A DNA stretch of 40,710 nucleotides from Verrucomicrobiales bacterium (GTDB lineage Bacteria; Verrucomicrobiota; Verrucomicrobiia; Verrucomicrobiales; V1-33): assembly GCA_018003315.1 (NCBI GenBank), contig JAGNEJ010000040.1, positions 1 through 40,710 of the forward strand. The letters are read 5' to 3'. Within the stretch, counting starts at the first letter, position 1; every line of letters starts with the position of its first letter. Made by a program: the position numbers and the translations under genes. Positions 35,801 through 40,710 of this stretch are shown here, piece after piece. The notes beneath the pieces were generated by a model that worked only from the letters and a program-made list of their open reading frames with translations, did not search any database and was not told the DNA's origin.

Positions 35801-35902
35801 TGGCGGCGCAGTTCGCCGCGGTGGCTCAATGGAGGTCTGAGCCAGCGCCAGCGCGGTGATGACTGCGGTGGTGCCGAGAATGGATTTGGTAAGGCGGGAC
35901 AT
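32870..35902 (-). CDS. gspD: Type II secretion/type IV pilus secretin (Amuc_1098-like)
   Basis: A 1010-residue outer-membrane secretin. A signal-like N-terminus (1-21) is followed by a very long Pro/Ala/Thr-rich linker (about 24-205). N-domains follow (about 205-515; VYTRVIDLPDRDEMVNFFLK), broken by a Gly/Ser-rich segment at about 540-600 (runs of Gly and Ser-Arg). The secretin core covers about 600-930, with FIDCVVAEVNLGDTLEYGLD and the signature VPNGGIAVIGGLIVDSRDNG. A Pro-rich tail ends the protein. It is last in the minus-strand operon, after the Amuc_1099-like gene. The low-complexity N-terminal linker and the Gly/Ser insertion are unusual relative to proteobacterial GspD. It would form the exit pore for an assembly whose platform and ATPase are encoded elsewhere. 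Confidence 0.95.
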   Translation of the reverse strand: MSRLTKSILGTTAVITALALAQTSIEPPRRTAPPAAASEEAAAPKSKTSVVLPGAAPAPASGTPATAAPVTPPGTPAAPSASPGGTSALEKPPIATGAEPSALQKRLEELRARSAAARAAAANPNSTGVPGTPAPTAGTPSTPATPATPPATSPNTPPLPNTLPTPAAGNTAGPRPPAAPGTTVPSSATSAPGVSSGAPLGSGTKFVEVMSDPQATLDVVIEEYEKNAEVTVLRSPSLQGTIPIVINPKAEMTKEEYVDYLKAALMVNGFSIHEYKPGIHALTFTGQPTPLFPAVPPREGHKVYTRVIDLPDRDEMVNFFLKFDYLPAQDAAQILGQPQHQSGKILAVPNAGGVLIVESVPVVKSLVAIKEKIDVPSGEIMNKFVQLNLADAEEVAQIVQQILQQQASAKTGQGGGGSARVVAPQNAAQQLQAQLNPQGGGPAVQQTAPDSSSVVVQADRRTNRILLSGKKQDIAYLEKLIHDFDQPSSVTNLVTYQLRYIKVADFLDIAAGALEARGFGTSGGTTGGTSGGGAMRNSTQAGGSGNIGGRFQDASGGSSRSGSSRSGSSSSGGFGGSSGGSSRGGGGGGGGTRGGYGASSANSQALPSSATVGKTLLISDPQSNSIIVSGSPESLGQIRDLIQQMDRRPLQVFIDCVVAEVNLGDTLEYGLDILRRVDTLQVGNTNLEAAGIFRNLSGTSSTGIIDPITLDNVAAFPQGAGVSGLNTYLQVGDLVNAYVRASEGTTKVRVLQKPSLATANNEPAYIAIGQQVPYPGQQQSSIVSGNTQSFNTSVDYKDVLLSLDVTPLINSKSEVTLQIQQINDNVVDRVSIGSDLIPVIGQQELNTKLTVPNGGIAVIGGLIVDSRDNGNVGLPLFARIPIIKNILGSTRKADKRREILIFIQPRIMETVDEMIEINAREVQRTTLGPEAERFARPGRDTSDVLLPTAEGSIPHDSAGYPPGEDGASQGFWKRLGGIFKRKTSVPPVTPMPPAEDAAPAYPGRTPAGRR

Positions 35903-35960
35903 GAGAGAAGAGGACGACAGCGAGCGAAAGAGGACCGGAACAGGGATGCTGTTTTTGCCA

Positions 35961-37016
35961 TTACTGCCTGGCGGGCTGTGCTTCCGGAGTGGGCAGGACC
36001 ACGCGGCGGCGGCGCTGTTCGCCGCCGTTTTGCCAGTGCTGGTTCTGGGGAGCAGCGGGCGTGTTGTTCGGAGCCAGTGCGGGAATGGCAGGCTGGGTGT
36101 TGACTTGCACCGGCGCTTGCGGCTGCGTCTGCGGCATTGCGGGATTTGGCGGTGCCTGCGGATTGGCCTGCGGCTGGCCCGCGGCTCCCTGCCCCCGGGT
36201 TTGCAGCAACTGCATCAGCGCGGCGTTGTTGTTGTTAGGGTTGTTCGGCGCTCCCTGTCCCGGTTGCGGCACTGCACCGGTCGGCGGAATCGCAGGATTC
36301 CCCCCGCCAGGACCAGGCGCCACACCTCGGTTCAGGTTGAGGTTCCCCATCTGAGGTCCGGCTGGTTTTATCTGGGCCACCTGCTCGTCGTATTCCACAC
36401 GGTCCTGCACACCGGCTTTTGAAACCACGGCGATTGCGTGGCGGTAGTTGCGGGTTTTTCCCTGCTCGAATTCGATGTCCAGCAACTTCAGGTCGTCGGT
36501 ATCCATGGCTGCCGCCGGTGCCGGAATCTTCATCCCGAGCGGCGTGCCCCGGCCTGGGACTTTGGGGGCTGCCGCCGCGGCGGCGGTGGAGGATTTGGGC
36601 TTGTAGCGCGGGCGGTTGTTGAGCGCCTGGTCCTCGGGCTTCAAATATCTGGTCAGCCGCACCCGCTCGTTGGGGTTTTTCAGGTTCACCAGTGTGGCGG
36701 ACATGTAGTCGGAGGTGATGCTGATTCCCGCCTGTGCCCAGCCTTCCATGGGCCGGACTGCAGCGGGAGGTGGTGCGGGCGGCGCATCGAAGTCAAAGGG
36801 GGATTTCCCCAGCATCCGGTCGTAATGTGCGAGGTCGTAAGGTTTTGGATCGAGCACGGCGGAATCGTCGTCCTCCGCAGGGGGGGCGTTTGTGGATTGC
36901 CCGCTGTTGGCGGCGACGGCGGAGGGCATGAAATTGAGCGCAGCCACGGCGGCCAGTGCCACGGACACGCTGGTGTAGAGCAGCAGTGGAAGGCGTTTGG
37001 AACGGTTCGTTTTCAT
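35961..37016 (-). CDS. Amuc_1099-like periplasmic operon protein
   Basis: A 351-residue protein with a signal peptide or membrane anchor (about 8-36), a conserved-looking central beta-rich region (RPMEGWAQAGISITSDYMSA, LVNLKNPNERVRLTRYL, LKLLDIEFEQGKTRNYRHAI) and a low-complexity Pro/Asn/Gln/Ala-rich C-terminal half with poly-Asn, ending in an RRRR patch. The position between the PilO-like protein and the secretin matches Amuc_1099 of Akkermansia. The function is unknown; a periplasmic bridge between inner-membrane platform and secretin is plausible, like GspC or PilP. ATG 37016 is chosen because it begins the basic segment preceding the membrane helix; the frame extends upstream into the neighbouring gene. 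Confidence 0.75.
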   Translation of the reverse strand: MKTNRSKRLPLLLYTSVSVALAAVAALNFMPSAVAANSGQSTNAPPAEDDDSAVLDPKPYDLAHYDRMLGKSPFDFDAPPAPPPAAVRPMEGWAQAGISITSDYMSATLVNLKNPNERVRLTRYLKPEDQALNNRPRYKPKSSTAAAAAAPKVPGRGTPLGMKIPAPAAAMDTDDLKLLDIEFEQGKTRNYRHAIAVVSKAGVQDRVEYDEQVAQIKPAGPQMGNLNLNRGVAPGPGGGNPAIPPTGAVPQPGQGAPNNPNNNNAALMQLLQTRGQGAAGQPQANPQAPPNPAMPQTQPQAPVQVNTQPAIPALAPNNTPAAPQNQHWQNGGEQRRRRVVLPTPEAQPARQ

Positions 37017-37044
37017 GGCGGCTGGGGTGTTGGGAAACATTCGG

Positions 37045-37809
37045 CTATTGCTCGGGCGGAACGTCACTGGCTGGAGGAACAGGCGGAGCCGTCGTCACCG
37101 GCGCGGCATGCTCCACCTCTGCGACAGGGGCAGCGCGGTCTTCCGCCACGGCGGGTTTCGCTCCGGCGCTGTCATCCGGAGTTGGGACACTGCCGGCGGG
37201 CTTTTGTTCATCCGGCGGCGCAGTTCCGCCGGTCTTTTCGCGGACCAGTTCTTCGCTGAGCGGATGCCACCATTTCTGAATGACAAACTGGCAGACCAGT
37301 TCGCTCTCCCCGTCCTGGGCTTCACTCTTGCGCACCGAAAGATTCAGGGATTTCACAAAGCGGAATTCCGCGGGTTCCTGCAATCCGTAAATGAACCGCA
37401 TCACGTCCTGCCAACTGCCGGCCACTTCTCCCTGGTAGCCGCTCTTGATGAAACCCTGCGAGTCCTCCGGGCGCGGCAGTTCCGTGGCCAGAGGGTTGTT
37501 CTTCTGCAGTTTCAGGCTGTGATCCTCGGCACACTGCTCGACAAAATTGCCGAGGTAGGTGTCCCGCATGTCCATGGAATCGTAGGCCTTCATGTGGGTT
37601 TCCAGCGCTTCCTGAAACAGCCGGGCCTCGCCAGTCTGCCGCTGGGCGGATTTCAAAACCGCAAGATCGCTGTCCAGCCGCTTGCCCTCGGTTTGCAGCC
37701 GCTTGATGCCACCCTGAAAAAAGCTCCAACCCCAGAGATTGGCCATCAAAAAGGCCGCCACTCCGAGACCGATGAGAAGCCGTTTCTCGCTGGGTTTAAG
37801 CGCCGTCAT
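37045..37809 (-). CDS. PilO-like inner-membrane protein (Amuc_1100-like)
   Basis: A 254-residue bitopic protein: a short cytoplasmic N-terminus, one helix (about 10-29), a coiled-coil (about 33-62), then a compact periplasmic alpha/beta domain (about 65-190; GEVAGSWQDVMRFIYGLQEP). A Pro/Ala/Glu-rich tail completes it. The layout equals PilO/GspM proteins and Akkermansia Amuc_1100. It overlaps the upstream GspL-like gene by 14 bases, indicating coupling. An AAGGA four bases before its ATG makes it one of the few starts here with a Shine-Dalgarno-like sequence. Confidence 0.8.
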   Translation of the reverse strand: MTALKPSEKRLLIGLGVAAFLMANLWGWSFFQGGIKRLQTEGKRLDSDLAVLKSAQRQTGEARLFQEALETHMKAYDSMDMRDTYLGNFVEQCAEDHSLKLQKNNPLATELPRPEDSQGFIKSGYQGEVAGSWQDVMRFIYGLQEPAEFRFVKSLNLSVRKSEAQDGESELVCQFVIQKWWHPLSEELVREKTGGTAPPDEQKPAGSVPTPDDSAGAKPAVAEDRAAPVAEVEHAAPVTTAPPVPPASDVPPEQ

Positions 37810-39082
37810 TTTCCTTGCTCTGCTGGTTTTTGTTTTTCCCAGTGATGGTCCACGACTGAGACTCCCCGCGCTGCGGTCCCCACACGGGCGAGTTCCATTC
37901 GAAATCGGTCAACTCCTTGGAATTGGAAAGATAGCCGCGATAGGTGATCACCGGAGGCTGGGCGCGGGTTTCCCCTTTGATCTCAATGCTGGAAATCCGC
38001 GGGGCACCCTCGATGCTGGCCGTTTCCACCCGCACGCCGGTGACTTTCAAATTAGCAAACTGCCGGACTGCGATGGGTTCGAGCGTCCGGCGCAGGATTT
38101 CGATCACAAACTGGTTTTTGTCCCGCAGCGCCGCGGTCGATTCCCATTGCTGAATCGTGGGCAGCACAAAGGCGACCCGCGGACGCAGGGTGTTCACTTC
38201 CGCCTTCAAGTCGGCGTTTTTCTTGAGCGTCCACAGGTAGTAGCCCGCCAGACCTGCAATGATGACCAGGTAAACCGCCGCCACCGCGGAAACAATGTGG
38301 CGAACCTTGCGCAGCTTGGCTTCCCGAATTTTGGCCAGCGCCACGGAACTGGGTTCGAAGGCGGATGGGGCTACCGGATGCACCGGGGCGGGTTTCGCCT
38401 GCCGCTTCAGGGGAAGGTGCAGGACATTGGCCAGTCGCTGGACGGCCGTCGATTCCACGGCATCCGTCCACAGGGTCACCCCCTCCAGTTCGCCGATGAC
38501 CCCCTGCATGTAGAGCGGCATCATCAGGCTTTCCACTTCGTCCACCGCGGCATCGTCCAGCTCGGCAGCCGTCAGGGCATGAAAATAAACGGGGTGTTCC
38601 CGCCGGGTCACACAGAGCACCAGACGGCCCAATTCTTTCCAGAGGACCACCTGGTTGTCCGGAAGGTAAAACAGCCAGGGAGAAATCTCGAATCCCTGCG
38701 GGCGCTGCTGGGGCAGCTCGGCGCTGACCTGTTCGTTCAGCACCGTGGCCACCAGCAGCGTTTGGCTTTCCTCCCGTTCCACCACCTTGGTATCCACCAG
38801 TTGGCCGACTGGGTTGTCGGGAAACAGACCCTGCTTTTCAAGCTGAATCTGGACGATGCCGTCGAAAAGCGTGGGGTCCGCCGTGGCGGCCCAGACCGGC
38901 ACGGCAAACGCTGCCACCACCGGATAGCCAAAAATCTGCGCCTCCTTGAACGCCGCCGGGCTTCCGCCATCTTCCAACGCCATGCTTTGCGCCAGGTGCA
39001 GGCCGCCTGAACCCGCCTTCCAAAGCTCCCACCCGGTTTCACCCGGCAGGCAAATCGCCCCTTGCAGTTCGGTTTTCGCCAT
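37796..39082 (-). CDS. GspL/PilM-PilN-like inner-membrane protein (Amuc_1101-like)
   Basis: A 428-residue protein. The N-terminal 225 residues form a soluble, actin-like (PilM/GspL cytoplasmic) domain. After a Pro-rich linker (229-245), one membrane helix at about 262-284 is followed by a coiled-coil (285-302) and a periplasmic ferredoxin-like domain with FANLKVTGVRVETASIEGAP. This combines PilM and PilN in one chain, as GspL does. The N-terminal ATPase-type motifs are not conserved. It overlaps the PilO-like gene downstream and begins 3 bases after the GspK-like stop, consistent with an operon. Confidence 0.8.
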   Translation of the reverse strand: MAKTELQGAICLPGETGWELWKAGSGGLHLAQSMALEDGGSPAAFKEAQIFGYPVVAAFAVPVWAATADPTLFDGIVQIQLEKQGLFPDNPVGQLVDTKVVEREESQTLLVATVLNEQVSAELPQQRPQGFEISPWLFYLPDNQVVLWKELGRLVLCVTRREHPVYFHALTAAELDDAAVDEVESLMMPLYMQGVIGELEGVTLWTDAVESTAVQRLANVLHLPLKRQAKPAPVHPVAPSAFEPSSVALAKIREAKLRKVRHIVSAVAAVYLVIIAGLAGYYLWTLKKNADLKAEVNTLRPRVAFVLPTIQQWESTAALRDKNQFVIEILRRTLEPIAVRQFANLKVTGVRVETASIEGAPRISSIEIKGETRAQPPVITYRGYLSNSKELTDFEWNSPVWGPQRGESQSWTITGKNKNQQSKENDGA

Positions 39083-39085
39083 GCG

Positions 39086-40066
39086 TCAAAGGGGTAGTTC
39101 CTCCCGAGTCAAAATCTGCGGCTGTCCCTGCCGGCTGCGCACCACCACGATGATCCGCCGGCGAAAATCCCCCACCGTGCCGGTGCTTTCGATCCGCGTG
39201 GTAGAGTCATTCACCGTCACCCGCTGCTGGGTTTGCGCTTCGAAATCACCGGAATTGTTCATCCCGCCGCTGCCCACCGCGATCATTGCCAGCGCCGAGG
39301 TGACATCCGAATAGCGGTAGTCGTCCTTGGTGTCCTCGATATTGTCGTCGCCATACCGGCTTTCGACAAATTCCCGGGCGTTTTCGGGCGTGGTATCGCA
39401 CACAAGCTCAAGCATTTCCTCCGTGGCCTCGTTCAGGTCCAGTTTTCCCTGGCTATAGACGGTGAAAAAATCCCGCCAGTTCCGTTTCAGCGCCGCGATG
39501 GTGTCGAATCCCGGCACCAGCAGCAGTTCGTCCAGGCAGTAAAATGGACGGTCGAAGGGGTATCCCAGAATTCCAAGTTCCTCATACTGTTCCTTTTCCA
39601 TGCCGTATTCCTGGCGGCCTTCATCCGTGTCCACCCAGTCGATGAGCCGGTCGATGAGGGTGTCCTGCTCCTTCTCGTCGGTCATTCCCCATTTCCGGAA
39701 GATCTGGCGCAGCAAATCCTTGTCCGGGTTGGTCGAATTGAGCAGCGCATTGATGTTGAGCCTTCCGCCCTCGCCGCGAATCGAGACCTTGAACGACTCG
39801 TATCCGTCTTCACCGAAGGATTGCTGCAGCAGGGCGATGTCCGTGCGCTGCACCACGGGATTCATCGCCAGATTCAGGCCCGACTCAGCCAGACACAGAC
39901 AGCGGAATCCCTTTTTCTGGGCCATCGAATACTCCACGTCGTTGACCACCACCCGCATGGTGGAGAAAATCAAATAGGTCAGAATCGCAATCAACCCGAA
40001 CACCAGCATCAGGGCGGAACCCTGCTGGCGGCGGCGGAGTGAACGCAGTTGAGGGTGAACAAGCAT
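39086..40066 (-). CDS. gspK: GspK-like minor pseudopilin
   Basis: A 326-residue protein with a short basic leader RRRQQG (cleavage after G16 likely) and the hydrophobic helix SALMLVFGLIAILTYLIFST, as in GspK. The large globular part contains GRLNINALLN, the helix-hairpin-helix-like FDRPFYCLDELLLVPGF and GKLDLNEATEEMLELV, typical of GspK 'T2SSK' domains that begin with a saposin-like fold. It should cap a pseudopilus. Processing requires a prepilin peptidase, supplied perhaps by the gene at 2336-3490. It is second in the operon, 165 bases after the TonB-domain gene. Confidence 0.9.
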   Translation of the reverse strand: MLVHPQLRSLRRRQQGSALMLVFGLIAILTYLIFSTMRVVVNDVEYSMAQKKGFRCLCLAESGLNLAMNPVVQRTDIALLQQSFGEDGYESFKVSIRGEGGRLNINALLNSTNPDKDLLRQIFRKWGMTDEKEQDTLIDRLIDWVDTDEGRQEYGMEKEQYEELGILGYPFDRPFYCLDELLLVPGFDTIAALKRNWRDFFTVYSQGKLDLNEATEEMLELVCDTTPENAREFVESRYGDDNIEDTKDDYRYSDVTSALAMIAVGSGGMNNSGDFEAQTQQRVTVNDSTTRIESTGTVGDFRRRIIVVVRSRQGQPQILTREELPL

Positions 40067-40231
40067 GGCGGGGGTGAACGAAGGCGTGGAGAGTGGGTGG
40101 GATTTGTGACGATGGCAAGCGGTTTGGCTGGCCGACTCCGCGCAGACAACCCTATCCGGATGACTCCGACCTGTAATTGCTTCCGCCCGTTCAATTTCCG
40201 GTCGGAAAAAGCAAAAAAACCTCGCCCGAGT

Positions 40232-40710
40232 TTAAGCCTTGAAACGAAATGCGGCATCGACCCACATGGCGACCGCTTTTCCATGCTGCATGGCGGGCTG
40301 ATAGAGCGACTTTCTGGCACAAACCAGCGCAGCGGCATCCAGGGCGGCAACCCCGGAGGAGGCAACAACGCGCACCTCTTCGGCCCGTCCGTTGGCATCC
40401 ACCAGCACTTTCACCCGAACCACCCCTTCCTGACCCAATTGCAGCGCGCTTCGGGGATACTTCAGTTCCGCCCGTTTCCGGTACGAAACGCCGCAATCTC
40501 CTGTGCCGGAGCCGGAGCCTCGCCCCTGCCCTTCCGTGTTTCCAGCGCCATTCTTGGAACCTGACCGGCCGCGCCCCGTGGCGGATCGGCCCTTTCCGTT
40601 TGCTGCCAGTAGCTTTGCGGGGGGGAGGCTCACCGGCACCTTCTCCGAATCCGGAATCCGCAATGCCGACAAGGCAGGAACTTCCGGAAAGGATTCGGTC
40701 GCTGTTGGCA
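40232..40710 (-). CDS. TonB C-terminal domain protein (5' end beyond window)
   Basis: The frame is open to the right edge of the window, so the N-terminus is missing. The visible 159 residues begin with a Pro/Glu-rich stretch and a Gly/Ser/Arg-rich linker and end in a TonB C-terminal domain: YRKRAELKYPRSALQLGQEG, VVRVKVLVDANGRAEEVRVV, LDAAALVCARKSLYQPAMQH. TTG 40670-40672 could start a short form, but the open upstream frame makes a cut gene more likely. The product probably transmits proton-motive force to outer-membrane partners. Its position ahead of the pseudopilus genes suggests co-transcription. Confidence 0.85.
   Translation of the reverse strand, partial: PTATESFPEVPALSALRIPDSEKVPVSLPPAKLLAANGKGRSATGRGRSGSKNGAGNTEGQGRGSGSGTGDCGVSYRKRAELKYPRSALQLGQEGVVRVKVLVDANGRAEEVRVVASSGVAALDAAALVCARKSLYQPAMQHGKAVAMWVDAAFRFKA

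Overview
The window looks like the GC-rich chromosome of a verrucomicrobium (PVC superphylum, Gram-negative envelope). Four things support this. There is a giant secreted fusion of SGNH-type, 'membrane-bound dehydrogenase' and CxxCH heme domains (28763-32767) of a kind known from Verrucomicrobia and Planctomycetes. A secretin operon (32870-40710) has the gene order and protein architectures of the Akkermansia Amuc_1098-1101 cluster. There is a TIGR04073-like exosortase-associated small protein (1867-2280). Phosphatidylserine decarboxylase, an OprP-like porin, MreBCD and TatA fit a diderm rod or ovoid. Almost no start codon I checked is preceded by a Shine-Dalgarno motif.

Layout. 1-306 has no gene but holds a degenerate direct repeat that may be a transposon-end scar. 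307-4535 carries an FAD oxidoreductase, the TIGR04073-like protein, a prepilin peptidase with an unusual insertion (minus strand, with a G-quadruplex-capable tract in its leader) and a secreted alpha/beta hydrolase. 4653-4728 is tRNA-Phe(GAA). 4763-10202 is a plus-strand run: folA, msrB, two tatA genes, an endonuclease/exonuclease/phosphatase-family protein, folC, psd and a small membrane protein. 10260-14027 has a porin and two more secreted hydrolases. 14110-14199 is an apparent decayed PEP-CTERM tail. 14334-19503 has a HerA-like ATPase, two small membrane proteins, a small unknown ORF and yqgE. 19496-25968 (minus) is the cell-shape operon mreB-mreC-mreD-mrdA-rng. 25969-28762 is the accessory part: a long gene-poor stretch, a low-GC secreted protein coupled to a short ORF, palindromic elements, a transposase tail and a frameshifted gene remnant. 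28763-32767 is the PVC cytochrome fusion. 32870-40710 (minus) is a type II secretion/type IV pilus-like operon: TonB-domain protein (cut by the window edge), GspK-like, GspL/PilM-N-like, PilO-like (Amuc_1100-like), an Amuc_1099-like protein and the secretin.

How the genes may work together. The prepilin peptidase at 2336-3490 could process the GspK-like pseudopilin of the distal operon, although the ATPase, the platform protein and the major pseudopilin are not in the window. The many signal peptides, the exosortase traces and the secreted hydrolases suggest a lifestyle built on exported proteins. The region most likely to repay attention is 25969-28762, where a large surface-protein gene seems to have been eroded by mobile elements, leaving a possible tail and its coupled partner. 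Next to that come the verrucomicrobial secretin operon and the modified prepilin peptidase.
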